A program made the translations under genes and the position numbers. A DNA stretch of 64,000 nucleotides from Ruminococcus sp. (GTDB taxonomy: Bacteria; Bacillota; Clostridia; Oscillospirales; Ruminococcaceae). The notes under the pieces are model-generated. The model worked only from the letters and a program-made list of their open reading frames with translations. It did no database searches and was not told the DNA's origin. Each line of letters starts with the position of its first letter. The first letter of the stretch is position 1. This document shows, one piece after another, positions 25,478-34,650 of this stretch. Location of the stretch: NCBI GenBank assembly GCA_017626015.1, contig JAGAJO010000008.1, positions 124,001 to 188,000 of the forward strand, in the 5' to 3' direction.

Positions 25478-26425
25478 GTGATAGCAATAATTGTATTATG
25501 GATCTTACTGGGAATAATAGCGATTATTGTTATCCTGCTGCATTTTTCCGTTACGGTACACCTTAAGGGCGGCACTGACGGCAGCTTTGATCTCAGGATA
25601 ACCTATATGGGTATAACTGTCTATCCCAGACCTCAAAAGAATAAGAAACGCAAAAAGGTCAAAAATAAAGATGCAGGACAGGATCATGCCCTGTACGATG
25701 AAGAAGAACCGAGTATTTTTGACGACAGTCTTGAGGACGAGCTTGCGGCTGAAACGAATATAGCGGAGGAAGATACTGCTTTGGAAAGCTCGGAGAAGGT
25801 CTGCGAAACCGTCGAAGCAACGGACGAAGCCTATGTGCCGGAGGAAAATACCGAAGAGGAAGAACTCTCTGCGGAAAAGAGCGGAAAGATCCCTGACAAA
25901 AAGCGGATAAAGGCTGAACGTGCGGAGGAGAAAAAACGCAGGAAGCTTGAAAAAGCCGAAGAAAAAAGCCGCAAAAAGTCCGGGGGAAAGCTTGCGGAGC
26001 TTAAGAAAAAGTATGCTACTGTAAAGCCTTACCTGCCCATGGGCTGGAAGTATTTCAAAAAGCTGCTTAAGACGATCCGCTTTACCAAAACGAAAATAAA
26101 TATTACCGTCGGTAAAGAGGACGCTTATGAAAGCGCAATGTTTTACGGAAAGATACAGGCAGCGCTGTTTAATCTCCTTGCCATACTTGCGGGAATATTT
26201 ACTCTGAAAATTAAGGAAGCCAACGTAAGCTGCGCTTTTAACGAGAAAAAGTTTGAAGCGCAGGGAGAAACGGTGGTAAGGCTCAGACCCAGCGCAGTTA
26301 TCGCTATTGCGTTCTGCGTGGGAGTTAATTTCCTGATGATCTATCTTCCGCAGCGTATAAGAAAGAAAAAAGCTCTTAAAAGGAAAGAGCAGAATATAAC
26401 GTCAGAAGGCGAAAAAGCCGCATAA
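25478..26425 (+). CDS. DUF2953-like single-span membrane protein
   Basis: A 315-residue protein: an N-terminal membrane helix (IIVLWILLGIIAIIVILLHFSVTV), a long charged Lys/Glu coiled stretch (about 45-175), then a compact C-terminal part with another hydrophobic segment (AVIAIAFCVGVNFLMIYL). The layout and its position before ytfJ match the DUF2953 (YtfI) family. The start is uncertain: GTG 25478 is the only standard codon after the in-frame stop at 25469, but GAGGGTG overlaps it, so initiation at ATA 25487 or ATT 25490 is possible. Confidence 0.75.
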   Translation: MIAIIVLWILLGIIAIIVILLHFSVTVHLKGGTDGSFDLRITYMGITVYPRPQKNKKRKKVKNKDAGQDHALYDEEEPSIFDDSLEDELAAETNIAEEDTALESSEKVCETVEATDEAYVPEENTEEEELSAEKSGKIPDKKRIKAERAEEKKRRKLEKAEEKSRKKSGGKLAELKKKYATVKPYLPMGWKYFKKLLKTIRFTKTKINITVGKEDAYESAMFYGKIQAALFNLLAILAGIFTLKIKEANVSCAFNEKKFEAQGETVVRLRPSAVIAIAFCVGVNFLMIYLPQRIRKKKALKRKEQNITSEGEKAA

Positions 26426-26446
26426 TCAAATGAAAGGTTGTTGAAA

Positions 26447-26851
26447 ATGAACGAAAACACGAAAATTGAGGGACTTGTAAAAACCGCTATGGAAAAGGTC
26501 CACGAGCTTGCTGAGTGCGAGACCGTGGTAGGCAAGCCTATCGTTACTGCCGACGGCACAACGATCATACCTGTTTCAAAGATATCCGTCGGCTTCGCTT
26601 CGGGCGGTTCCGATCTGCCTACGAAAACTGCGAAGGAAACCTTCGGCGGCGGTTCCGGCGGCGGAGTAAGCATTACGCCTATCGCTTTCATTGCTGTTTA
26701 TCATGGCGAGGTAAAGCTTTTGCAGCTTACCGTAAACGCTCCCAAGGAGAATGCCATTATCAATATGGTACCCGAGGTGATCGATAAGATAACCGCATTT
26801 ATCGATAAGAAGAAAGCGGAGTCTGACGATGAGGACAGCGAGGAGTTCTGA
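26447..26851 (+). CDS. ytfJ: GerW/YtfJ family protein
   Basis: A 134-residue protein; ATG 26447 chosen, with AAAGG 9 bases upstream. The family features are visible: an N-terminal helix with KTAMEKVHEL, VVGKPIVTADGTTIIPVSKISVGFASGG, a Gly-rich loop (FGGGSGGGVSITPIAFIAV) and an acidic tail. In Bacillus, GerW/YtfJ is a sporulation protein affecting germination, but many non-sporing clostridia keep it. It sits between DUF2953 and a D,D-carboxypeptidase. Confidence 0.88.
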   Translation: MNENTKIEGLVKTAMEKVHELAECETVVGKPIVTADGTTIIPVSKISVGFASGGSDLPTKTAKETFGGGSGGGVSITPIAFIAVYHGEVKLLQLTVNAPKENAIINMVPEVIDKITAFIDKKKAESDDEDSEEF

Positions 26852-26861
26852 TCCTCTGCCT

Positions 26862-26892
26862 TAAGGAAACACCGCACAGCCATTGCCTTAAA
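26862..26892 (+). repeat. Repeat family 2, one end only
   Basis: CCTTAAGGAAACACCGCACAG matches the left end of the copy at 22928 (TTAAGGAAGCCCCGCACA). The rest of the 117-base gap to the next gene shows no clear partner. Confidence 0.5.
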
Positions 26893-26968
26893 TTTCTTTG
26901 TATTTAGATCCGATGTCAGCATAAACTATTCCCGTAGAGATCTCAGATTATGCAAGGGAAGTGTTTAT

Positions 26969-28117
26969 GTGAAAATATCGGAAAGACTTGCGCTTTTTGC
27001 CGCAGCCATATATACGGTGGCAGCTGCCGGAGCGATATCGGCACGGGCGGAGGATCTGAGTGAAATATCCGCCAAAAGCGCAGTTGTATACAATGCAGAG
27101 ACAGGGGAGATACTTTTTGAGAAAAACGCCCGTCAGCGTCTGCCTATGGCAAGCACCACAAAGATCATGTCTGCGCTTATTGTCCTTGAGGAGGACGATC
27201 TGGATGAGAAATTTACCGTGGACAGCGAGGCTATAAAAATCGAAGGCTCCTCCATGGGACTTACCGAGGGAGATAAGGTATCGTTGCGTGATCTGGTGTG
27301 CGGAATGCTCCTGCCCAGCGGAAACGACGCCGCAAACGCTGCGGCAGTAAAAGTAGCCGGGAGTGTTGAAAATTTCGTGGAGATCATGAACGACCGTGCG
27401 GAGGAATGGGGTCTTGAGGATACCCATTTTGTCACACCGTCGGGGCTTGACGATTACACGGACGAGCATTATTCCACCGCTTACGATATGGCAAGGCTGG
27501 CGGGAATAGCTATGGAAGATCCCGATTTCAGGGCGATATGCGGTGAGGAGCGTATGAAGCTCAGCTTCGGCGACCCGCCTTTCGACAGGTGGCTTATGAA
27601 CACCAACAAGCTGCTTAAGTACAGCGACGATATAGTTGGGATAAAGACGGGCTTTACCGATAAGGCAAAGCGGTGTCTGGTTTCTGCCTGCGACAGAAAG
27701 GGCGCCGAGCTTATCTGCGTTACCCTTAACGCTCCCGACGATTGGAACGATCATATGCGTCTGTATGACAGATGCTTTGATTTCCTGTCAGAGCAGCGTA
27801 TTTATCCTCCCGAAAAGGAATATTATGTTGACGTTGTAGGCGGTGAATGCGATAAGATAAGATGCTCTGCGGGAACTGCGTCTGCCGTGCTGCTTAACGG
27901 AAAGGCGGAGAACGTTACGGCGGAGATCTTTATCGAGCCGTTTGTTTATGCGCCTGTAGCTCCCGGCGCTGTTGTTGGCAGGGCGGATTATTACTATAAC
28001 GGGAAAAAGCTCATGCAGACGGAAATAACCGCTCTTGAGGGAACCGATTATGTCAGGTGCGCAAAGCCATCGCTGTGGGAGTTTTACAGGGCTAAGCTGG
28101 CGGAGCTTTTCGATTAA
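26969..28117 (+). CDS. D-alanyl-D-alanine carboxypeptidase
   Basis: A 382-residue penicillin-binding protein of the DacB/DacF type, GTG start at 26969 with AAGGGAAG upstream. It has a signal peptide (LALFAAAIYTVAAAGAISARA) and the three active-site motifs: SxxK in ASTTKIMSAL, SGN in LLPSGNDAAN and KTG in GIKTGFTDKAK. A C-terminal beta domain follows (PEKEYYVDVVGGECDKIRC). It trims the terminal D-Ala from peptidoglycan stem peptides outside the membrane. Next to scpAB-ytfJ and rluB, as in other Firmicutes. Confidence 0.95.
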   Translation: MKISERLALFAAAIYTVAAAGAISARAEDLSEISAKSAVVYNAETGEILFEKNARQRLPMASTTKIMSALIVLEEDDLDEKFTVDSEAIKIEGSSMGLTEGDKVSLRDLVCGMLLPSGNDAANAAAVKVAGSVENFVEIMNDRAEEWGLEDTHFVTPSGLDDYTDEHYSTAYDMARLAGIAMEDPDFRAICGEERMKLSFGDPPFDRWLMNTNKLLKYSDDIVGIKTGFTDKAKRCLVSACDRKGAELICVTLNAPDDWNDHMRLYDRCFDFLSEQRIYPPEKEYYVDVVGGECDKIRCSAGTASAVLLNGKAENVTAEIFIEPFVYAPVAPGAVVGRADYYYNGKKLMQTEITALEGTDYVRCAKPSLWEFYRAKLAELFD

Positions 28118-28150
28118 CGGCTTTTCAGCCGTACATATTAAGGAGATTTT

Positions 28151-28879
28151 ATGGAAAAAATAAGGATTCAGAAGATCATTGCCGAAAGCGGATTATGCTC
28201 CCGCAGAAAGGCGGAGGAATATATTTCCGACGGTCGTGTCACCGTCAACGGACGTCCCTGTAAGCTTGGAGACAAGGCTCTCCCGGGAAAGGATATTATC
28301 GCTGTAGACGGAGAGAAGATATCGACCCCACGGAGGAGAGAGCTTTATTATATCATGCTCAACAAGCCCAGGGGATATGTGACCACAATGAATGACGAGC
28401 TTGACAGAAAGTGCGTTACCGAGCTGCTCGGAGATTTTCCCGAGCGTGTCTATCCTGTGGGTAGGCTTGATAAAAACTCCGAGGGATTGCTGCTTTTGAC
28501 TAACGACGGAAATTTTGCAAACGACATTATGCATCCTTCAAGACACGTATCCAAGACCTATCGGGTCACTGTGCGTCCGGATATAAACGACGATCAGTTG
28601 GTGCGTCTTGCTTCGGGTGTGGAGATAGACGGCAGAATGACTGCGGAATGCTCCGTGACCGTGCTTGACAAGCAGCCCGGCAGAGTGGTGCTTCAAATGG
28701 TTATCCACGAGGGCAGGAACCGGCAGATAAGAAAAATGTGCGAAGCCGTTGGTCTGGAGGTGGCAAGGCTGAAAAGGACCTCTATAGGACCGATAAAGCT
28801 TGGTATGCTCAAGCCCGGAGAATACAGGGAGCTTAAAGCCGACGAGCTGAGAGCAATCAGGACGGCTATTACAAAATAA
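28151..28879 (+). CDS. rluB: 23S rRNA pseudouridine synthase, RluB/RsuA family
   Basis: A 242-residue protein: an S4 RNA-binding domain (IRIQKIIAESGLCSRRKAEEYISDGRVTVNG) and the synthase domain with the catalytic-Asp motif VGRLDKNSEGLLLLTNDG, ending in HEGRNRQIRKMCEAVG and LKRTSIGPIKLG. It converts a specific uridine in ribosomal RNA to pseudouridine. The scpAB-dac-rluB order favours RluB over RsuA. Confidence 0.93.
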   Translation: MEKIRIQKIIAESGLCSRRKAEEYISDGRVTVNGRPCKLGDKALPGKDIIAVDGEKISTPRRRELYYIMLNKPRGYVTTMNDELDRKCVTELLGDFPERVYPVGRLDKNSEGLLLLTNDGNFANDIMHPSRHVSKTYRVTVRPDINDDQLVRLASGVEIDGRMTAECSVTVLDKQPGRVVLQMVIHEGRNRQIRKMCEAVGLEVARLKRTSIGPIKLGMLKPGEYRELKADELRAIRTAITK

Positions 28880-28890
28880 TCTGAAAGCGG

Positions 28891-28942
28891 AAAAAAAGAT
28901 CCTTGAACGGTTCGTAAGGAATGACGTTCAGGGATCTTTTTT
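28891..28942 (+). terminator. Bidirectional terminator between rluB and hemL
   Basis: AAAAAAAGATCCTTGAACG (28891-28909) pairs with CGTTCAGGGATCTTTTTT (28925-28942), giving T runs for both strands. Confidence 0.9.
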
Positions 28943-28952
28943 ATAGGATATA

Positions 28953-30215
28953 TTATTTTGCCCATTCAGATATGATATCGCAGGTCCTCTCGATATCCTC
29001 GTCACTGTGTGCGCAGGAAACGAACATTGCTTCAAATTGTGACGGAGCAGTGTATATCCCACGGTCAAGGAGAAATCTGTAAAACTCTCCGTACCGTGTC
29101 ACGTCGGCGCTTTTTGCAGAGGGATAGTCCTTTACCCTTTCTTCGGTGAAAAATGCCGTCAGCAAAGAGCCGCAGCGGTTTACGTTCAGTCCTGCGGATA
29201 CCATCGCTTTTTCCAGAGCGGCTGATTTTTTTTCAAGCTCTTTGTATATGCTTTTGTCCTTTTCAAGTATTTCAAGGGTCGCTGTCCCGGCGGCAACAGC
29301 GGCAGGATTTCCCGAAAGAGTACCCGCCTGATATACCGACCCGAGAGGCGCTACGCACTCCATTATCTCTTTTTTCCCTCCGTATACCGCCAAAGGCATT
29401 CCGCCTCCGACGATCTTTCCAAGAGCGGTCATGTCCGGCTTTATCCCGTAAAGCTCCTGCGCACCGCCGAAGGAAAGACGGAATCCGGTTATCACCTCAT
29501 CGAAAATAAGTACAGCTTTATTGTCCTCGGTTATTTTTCTGAGAAATTCAAGAAACCCCTTTTCAGGCGGTACTACACCCATATTTGCGGCACACGGCTC
29601 GACTATCACGCAGGCGATCTCGTTGCGGTTTTCATCGAAAAGCCTCTGTACCGATCCGGTATCGTTATACTGCGCAAGCAGAGTGCTTTCTGTGTACCCT
29701 GCGGGAACGCCGGAGCTTGCAGGGATAGAGCCTGTCATAAGTCCCGACCCTGCACGAACCAGAAGACCGTCTGAATGTCCGTGATAGCAGCCCTCGAATT
29801 TTATGATCTTATCTCTGCCTGTAAAGCCTCTGGCGGCTCGTACCGCACTCATAACAGCCTCGGTGCCGGAGTTTACAAGGCGCAGCATTTCCATAGAGGG
29901 AAAAGCTTTTTTGATCATTTCGGCAAGCCTGATCTCTCCCTCATGGCACGCTCCGAAGGTAAGCCCTTTTTCACAGGCTTTTATCACCGCACTGATGACC
30001 TCCGGGCGGCAGTGTCCCAGAATATTCGGTCCCCATGAGCATACATAGTCGATATATTCGTTTCCGTCAGCGTCGAAGATCCTGTCGCCGGAGGCTTTTT
30101 CGATAAAGACAGGCTTCCTGCCTACTGCTTTGCAGGCTCTTACGGGACTGTTTACTCCTCCGGGCATAAATTCCAGCGCCTGACTGTAAAGCAGCTCTGA
30201 TTTAGTGTGATCCAT
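28953..30215 (-). CDS. hemL: Glutamate-1-semialdehyde 2,1-aminomutase
   Basis: A 420-residue PLP enzyme of fold type I. It begins SELLYSQALEFMPGGVNSPVRACKAVG, has the Schiff-base lysine in MTALGKIVGGGMPLAVYGG and the FDEVITGFR cofactor motif. It makes 5-aminolevulinate from glutamate semialdehyde, the last step before hemB. It is the third gene of the minus-strand hemA-hemB-hemL operon, 2 bases behind hemB. Confidence 0.97.
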   Translation of the reverse strand: MDHTKSELLYSQALEFMPGGVNSPVRACKAVGRKPVFIEKASGDRIFDADGNEYIDYVCSWGPNILGHCRPEVISAVIKACEKGLTFGACHEGEIRLAEMIKKAFPSMEMLRLVNSGTEAVMSAVRAARGFTGRDKIIKFEGCYHGHSDGLLVRAGSGLMTGSIPASSGVPAGYTESTLLAQYNDTGSVQRLFDENRNEIACVIVEPCAANMGVVPPEKGFLEFLRKITEDNKAVLIFDEVITGFRLSFGGAQELYGIKPDMTALGKIVGGGMPLAVYGGKKEIMECVAPLGSVYQAGTLSGNPAAVAAGTATLEILEKDKSIYKELEKKSAALEKAMVSAGLNVNRCGSLLTAFFTEERVKDYPSAKSADVTRYGEFYRFLLDRGIYTAPSQFEAMFVSCAHSDEDIERTCDIISEWAK

Positions 30216-30217
30216 GT

Positions 30218-31189
30218 TTACTCCTCCGATTCCTTAAGCCATTTTGCGGCGTCAAGGGCGTGATATGTGATTATGATATCAGCTCCCGCCCGCTTTATTG
30301 CGGTGAGGTTTTCCATAACTATCCGCTTTTCGTCTATCCAGCCCATCTGGGCTGCCGCTTTTACCATGGAATATTCTCCGCTGACGTTGTATGCGGCAAT
30401 TGGAAGGTCAAAACGTTCTCTTGCAGATCTGACGATGTCAAGGTACGCAAGTGCAGGCTTTACCATGACTATATCCGCTCCCTCATCTATGTCGTCTGCG
30501 ATTTCCCGCAGCGCCTCTCTGCCGTTTGAACAGTCCATCTGATAGGTCTTTCTGTTGCCGAACTGCGGGCAGGACTGAGCCGCATCACGGAAGGGAGAAT
30601 AGTAGCCGGAGGCGAATTTTGCGCTGTATGACATAATTGGCGTGTCTGTGTAACCGTTTTTGTCCAGCGCAGCTCTTATTGCCGAAACTCTGCCGTCCAT
30701 CATGTCGGAGGGCGCTATGATATCCGCCCCCGCTTGGGCAAGGCTTACTGACATTCTGCACAGCAGAGGGAGGGTTTCGTCGTTGAGGATCTTTCCGTTC
30801 CGAACAACTCCGCAGTGACCGTGTGATGTGTATTCGCATAGGCATACGTCGACAATGATAAGCATATCCGGATATGCCGCTTTGATGTATCTTACCGCCT
30901 GCTGTGTGACACCGTTATCGTCGTATGCGGAGGACGCCTGCTCGTCCTTGTGTTTGGGAATACCGAAGATCAGTATTCCGGGTATTCCGCTGCGGGCGAT
31001 CTCAGTCAGAATTTCTTCAAGCATATCTGTTGAGTACTGAAATACTCCCGGCATCGAGTCCACGGGAGCTTTTATTTTTTCACCCTCTGCCACAAATATC
31101 GGATATATAAGCTCTCGGCAGTCAAGACGTGTTTCACGCACAAGCTGCCTGAGCTGTCCGTTTGTTCTTAATCTTCTGAATCGTTTCAT
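30218..31189 (-). CDS. hemB: Porphobilinogen synthase (5-aminolevulinate dehydratase)
   Basis: A 323-residue enzyme of normal length. The two catalytic lysines lie in MSYSAKFASGYYSPFRDAA and VMVKPALAYLD, and the metal-site region is DVCLCEYTSHGHCG, the Cys-rich (zinc) version. It joins two 5-aminolevulinates into porphobilinogen. Middle gene of the hemABL operon. Confidence 0.97.
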   Translation of the reverse strand: MKRFRRLRTNGQLRQLVRETRLDCRELIYPIFVAEGEKIKAPVDSMPGVFQYSTDMLEEILTEIARSGIPGILIFGIPKHKDEQASSAYDDNGVTQQAVRYIKAAYPDMLIIVDVCLCEYTSHGHCGVVRNGKILNDETLPLLCRMSVSLAQAGADIIAPSDMMDGRVSAIRAALDKNGYTDTPIMSYSAKFASGYYSPFRDAAQSCPQFGNRKTYQMDCSNGREALREIADDIDEGADIVMVKPALAYLDIVRSARERFDLPIAAYNVSGEYSMVKAAAQMGWIDEKRIVMENLTAIKRAGADIIITYHALDAAKWLKESEE

Positions 31190-31191
31190 TT

Positions 31192-32328
31192 TTATTCCTC
31201 CGGATCTTTTATTGATATCTTTTCAAGTATTTTAAGTGCATATTCAAACTCCTCGCCTGTACATCGGGACTTCAGCTTATACAGTATCTCCTCGGGACTT
31301 TTGGCGGAAAGCAGCCGTTTGACATTTTCCAGCTTCGGAAGGAAGTCATGAAAAGCTGTATCCTTTTTGAGGGAGTCAAGCTCCTGTGCAATTATCGCCT
31401 TTGCCTGCTCTGCGCTGTCGAGCCTGATCTCATTGTTGCGTTTTGCAAGCTCCTCGAAATCGTCTATGGTCAGAAGCTCCGTATCAGGCAGGCATTTTAT
31501 TCCGGGATCAATGTCCGGCGGGACGGCAAGATCTATAAAAAGCCGTTTTTTCTGTGTCTTGATAGCTTCGCTGAGCTGACGTGCCGTGACGGTGAAATGA
31601 GGTCCCGAGGTTGCGCTTATAACGCAGTCGGCGTGATCGGCGTGATCGTAACGCTGAGAATAGGGGACGGTTTTTATATTTCCCGCAGGTATAAGCTCCG
31701 GCAAGGGAGAATGGCTTCTGAGCGTTGCTGTCAGGCTTACATTTTTGTGAGAAAGGAGATTTTTCATGGTGGAGGAGCCGATTGTTCCGGTCGCCCCCAC
31801 AAGAAGTACGTTTACCTTTTCCCCGCAGGAGGCTGCACGGTTGGCGGCAAGGGTGGCGGTGGAAACTGAGGTGCTGGAGATCGCTGTTTGGGTCTTTATT
31901 TTTTTTGCGCAGGTTACAGCGGCTTTGAACGCTGTGTTTATCTCGTAACCCGTGACTCCCAGTTCATGAGAAAAGGCATAGGCGGCTTTTGTCTGTCCCA
32001 GTATCTCGTCCTCCCCTATGACCATGGAGTCTATTCCGCAGGCAACGCTGAAAAGATGTCTGAGTGCGCTATCTCCACGGAAAAGCATAACGTATTTTAA
32101 AAGCTCGCCGGGATCTGTTCCGCCCATTTGTGAGATCAGCGTAATAACTGCCTTTTCGTCCTCAGCGCTGCCGCAGAAATAAATCTCGGTGCGGCAGCAG
32201 GTGCAGAGCAGTACCGGCTGCAAGCTACGAAGCCTCATGATAATTTCCTCCGAAAGCTTACTGTCAAAGGCGAACCTTTGGCGTATCTGAGCGTTTGCGG
32301 TTTTATGGTTAACGCTGATGCATATCAA
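31192..32328 (-). CDS. hemA: Glutamyl-tRNA reductase
   Basis: A 378-residue protein. I choose the TTG at 32326-32328 (MICISVNHKTANAQIRQRF) because a perfect promoter lies at 32359-32387 and any longer reading would start inside it; GGGG lies about 8 bases upstream. Catalytic Cys is in VLLCTCCRTEIYF, then VACGIDSMVIGEDEILGQ and the NADPH domain VLLVGATGTIGSS. It reduces Glu-tRNA to glutamate semialdehyde for hemL. No hemC, hemD or cobalamin gene is nearby, so the tetrapyrrole made cannot be told. Confidence 0.93.
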   Translation of the reverse strand: MICISVNHKTANAQIRQRFAFDSKLSEEIIMRLRSLQPVLLCTCCRTEIYFCGSAEDEKAVITLISQMGGTDPGELLKYVMLFRGDSALRHLFSVACGIDSMVIGEDEILGQTKAAYAFSHELGVTGYEINTAFKAAVTCAKKIKTQTAISSTSVSTATLAANRAASCGEKVNVLLVGATGTIGSSTMKNLLSHKNVSLTATLRSHSPLPELIPAGNIKTVPYSQRYDHADHADCVISATSGPHFTVTARQLSEAIKTQKKRLFIDLAVPPDIDPGIKCLPDTELLTIDDFEELAKRNNEIRLDSAEQAKAIIAQELDSLKKDTAFHDFLPKLENVKRLLSAKSPEEILYKLKSRCTGEEFEYALKILEKISIKDPEE

Positions 32329-32358
32329 AATATCACGCCCCAAAATCAATATAAAAAT

Positions 32359-32387
32359 ATTATACCCCATACTCTGTGTAATGTCAA
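32359..32387 (-). promoter_or_regulatory. Promoter of the hemA-hemB-hemL operon
   Basis: On the minus strand TTGACA (32382-32387), 17 bases, TATAAT (32359-32364). Divergent from the promoter at 32468. Confidence 0.9.
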
Positions 32388-32467
32388 ATTATCGGTTTAA
32401 AATAAACAAATTTCCGGCAGCTTTTTTGTGAAAAGACATAAAAAAGTTTTAGTATACCGACGCTTCC

Positions 32468-32496
32468 TTGACAGTGGAAATTGAATATGCTATGAT
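32468..32496 (+). promoter_or_regulatory. Promoter of the repeat/winged-helix protein
   Basis: TTGACA at 32468-32473, 17 bases, TATGAT at 32491-32496. The in-frame TTG and ATG inside these boxes cannot serve as start codons of this transcript. Confidence 0.82.
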
Positions 32497-32511
32497 AAAA
32501 AAGGATAAGGC

Positions 32512-32600
32512 GGGGAGGACACCCATAGAAAAAAACAGCGGTCTTTTTCCGGACAATTTAATATTTGCTTGCAAGGGGGAGATACCCATAGAAAAAAACG
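32512..32600 (+). repeat. Duplicated SD-ATA start-like module
   Basis: GGGGAGGACACCCATAGAAA (from 32512) and GGGGGAGATACCCATAGAAA (from 32575) share the block ACCCATAGAAAAAAAC and the same frame. Each puts a G-rich SD 5-6 bases before an ATA codon. Confidence 0.7.
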
Positions 32601-34552
32601 TAATTGTAACAGACGTAAACGGTAAACGAGTCGGACTTACTTACCCTAAAAGGGCGAGGGGTCTTGTTAAAAACGGTCGGGCAGAGTATGTCGGCGACTG
32701 TGAAATACGTCTGCTGTTTCAGCAATTTGAAAGCGAAACGGCTATTACTCATGACCCGTCCGTAAATAAAAATACGGAGGATAATACTATGAGTAAGGTA
32801 ATAAATTTTAATGCAAGAGAATTTAAGTTTGACAACACCTGCGATAGCAACGTAGGTTCAAGAATGTTTGTGACCGATTGCAGCGGTCAGAATAAAGAGA
32901 TATTTGAGATCGGCGACTGGGAATGGGCTTGGACTCAGATATGCTGTGAAAAACAGCTTGAAAAGAACACCGATTATGTGTTCAGATTTGCAATGACCGG
33001 GGGCTACAACGATACCTGCGACGGTACGTCTCAGTTTCTGATAGTACCTATCGAAAACGAAAGTCTCACACCAGAGGACTGGGAAAACAGATATGTATAC
33101 AACCTGTCGCAAAGCGATTATAAGCCTACGATCAGCAAGCGCTGGGGAAACGGTATGCTGAGGGTATATGAGATACCGTTCAATACCTATGACTGCGAAA
33201 AATTCAGGTTCGTGTTCATTTCTCAGCACGTTGTGACAAGGATCTTTCCTGCGCAGGAGCTTACGGCTTATGCGGACTTTGAAGATTACAGCTACGGCGA
33301 CTGGTACAATGAAAAATTCGGTAATAGGAATAACTTAAAGGGCTATTTCAGAAGATCCGTCAATGATTTTGTAAACAGGACTGTCAATAATGCTCTGAAC
33401 AGAGCTTTCGCTCAGACAGGAGGAGAAATTTCCGGCTGCGGAGACGGAGCAAGTGCAGAGTACAGAAATAAAAATATGAGCGGCAGCGAGCTGTCCCGTA
33501 CCCTCAGAAATATGGGGGACGGCAGTCATATTGATCTTTCTAACTGCAACATTTCAGACGTGGACGCATTTCTCGAATGCGGAGGACGATCCGACGGCAG
33601 TAATTTTGAAATGACCAACACAAATATGGGCGGCAGAGCGTTCTGCGGTGTACTTCGCAAAATAGGCGATGGCTGCAATGTCGATTTCAGCAATACGAAT
33701 ATTTTATACGTGGAAGATCAGTACGCAAAAGCAGGAAACTCCGCTGACGGCTGTAATATAGAAATGGACAATGCCACGATCAGTGCAGGCGCATTCTCCG
33801 CACTGATCTCAAAGCTTGGGGACGGCTGTGTGCTGGATATGAGCCATTCGACTATCAAGGCGGACGATACCAATATAGGCTTCGGCAGACGGGCGGACGG
33901 AATGGTGATAAATCTTTCCTACTCAAAGATCCCTGACAGCTTATACCGCAGGCTCAACGAAAAAACAGGCGACGGTTGCTGTATAAATGAAAATGGTCTT
34001 GAGATATACTACGACGGCGACCGCTCTCAGGAAGTCCGTCAGGTATATAACGAAGACGAGGTCCTCAGAAAAGTTGCAGATTTTATGGCAGTAAGCGGTC
34101 CGTCAAGTGCGGCATACGTTCAGCGCAAGCTTGGTCTTGATCATACACAGGCAAAAAACGCTCTGGACGAGCTTGTAAACCGTGGAGTTTTAAGATATCT
34201 TAACGGTGCTGACGAGTATCTTTCCAATGTTTCACCGGACGAAGTGAAAAACTTCTTCTTCGGAACGGACAAAGCGGCTGAAAATGTAAATTATCCCGAG
34301 GAAAGCTACAGCTATTCTGTTGCCGGTGTAATTCTGGATATTGATTTTGACTTTGAAAGCAATAATTATGATATCAATGCAAAGTTTGATGACGGCGGCG
34401 ACGGCAGCGACAAGCAATACGGCGTTAATGAAGTACTTAAGGAACTGAGCAGCGATTTCACTGATCTGAAGTACAGGAACGACAAACAGAAGGAGCTTTG
34501 CATGGCGGCACTCAATGACGCAAAGGATAGTCTGAAAGGCATTTTTGAATGA
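32588..34552 (+). CDS. Repeat protein with C-terminal winged helix, unknown function
   Basis: No standard start codon lies in frame between the promoter and the conserved-looking opening EKNVIVTDVNGKRVGLTYPKR. I place the start at ATA 32588, 5-6 bases after AAGGGGGAG. The next candidate is ATG 32789, with a strong SD (CGGAGG, 32775-32780), giving 587 residues (MSKVINFNAREFKFDN). After a beta-rich domain come at least four imperfect repeats of about 27 residues built on GDG-x-x-(I/V)D(L/F/M)S, likely a beta-helix. A winged-helix follows (SSAAYVQRKLGLDHTQAKNALDELVNRGVL) that resembles the FtsK gamma/DprA type, and then an acidic tail. Function unknown. Confidence 0.65.
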   Translation: MEKNVIVTDVNGKRVGLTYPKRARGLVKNGRAEYVGDCEIRLLFQQFESETAITHDPSVNKNTEDNTMSKVINFNAREFKFDNTCDSNVGSRMFVTDCSGQNKEIFEIGDWEWAWTQICCEKQLEKNTDYVFRFAMTGGYNDTCDGTSQFLIVPIENESLTPEDWENRYVYNLSQSDYKPTISKRWGNGMLRVYEIPFNTYDCEKFRFVFISQHVVTRIFPAQELTAYADFEDYSYGDWYNEKFGNRNNLKGYFRRSVNDFVNRTVNNALNRAFAQTGGEISGCGDGASAEYRNKNMSGSELSRTLRNMGDGSHIDLSNCNISDVDAFLECGGRSDGSNFEMTNTNMGGRAFCGVLRKIGDGCNVDFSNTNILYVEDQYAKAGNSADGCNIEMDNATISAGAFSALISKLGDGCVLDMSHSTIKADDTNIGFGRRADGMVINLSYSKIPDSLYRRLNEKTGDGCCINENGLEIYYDGDRSQEVRQVYNEDEVLRKVADFMAVSGPSSAAYVQRKLGLDHTQAKNALDELVNRGVLRYLNGADEYLSNVSPDEVKNFFFGTDKAAENVNYPEESYSYSVAGVILDIDFDFESNNYDINAKFDDGGDGSDKQYGVNEVLKELSSDFTDLKYRNDKQKELCMAALNDAKDSLKGIFE

Positions 34553-34588
34553 CTTGCATTTTTTTACTTTACAAATAAATAATAATTT

Positions 34589-34624
34589 CGGCGGACAGCT
34601 TTTATTGCTGTCCGCCGTTTTTTG
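34589..34624 (+). terminator. Terminator between convergent genes
   Basis: CGGCGGACAGC (34589-34599) pairs with GCTGTCCGCCG (34607-34617), followed by seven T. It serves the plus-strand gene and may also stop the NUDIX transcript. Confidence 0.9.
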
Positions 34625-34650
34625 TATAAAAACCGTCCGGAGCCTTCCGC

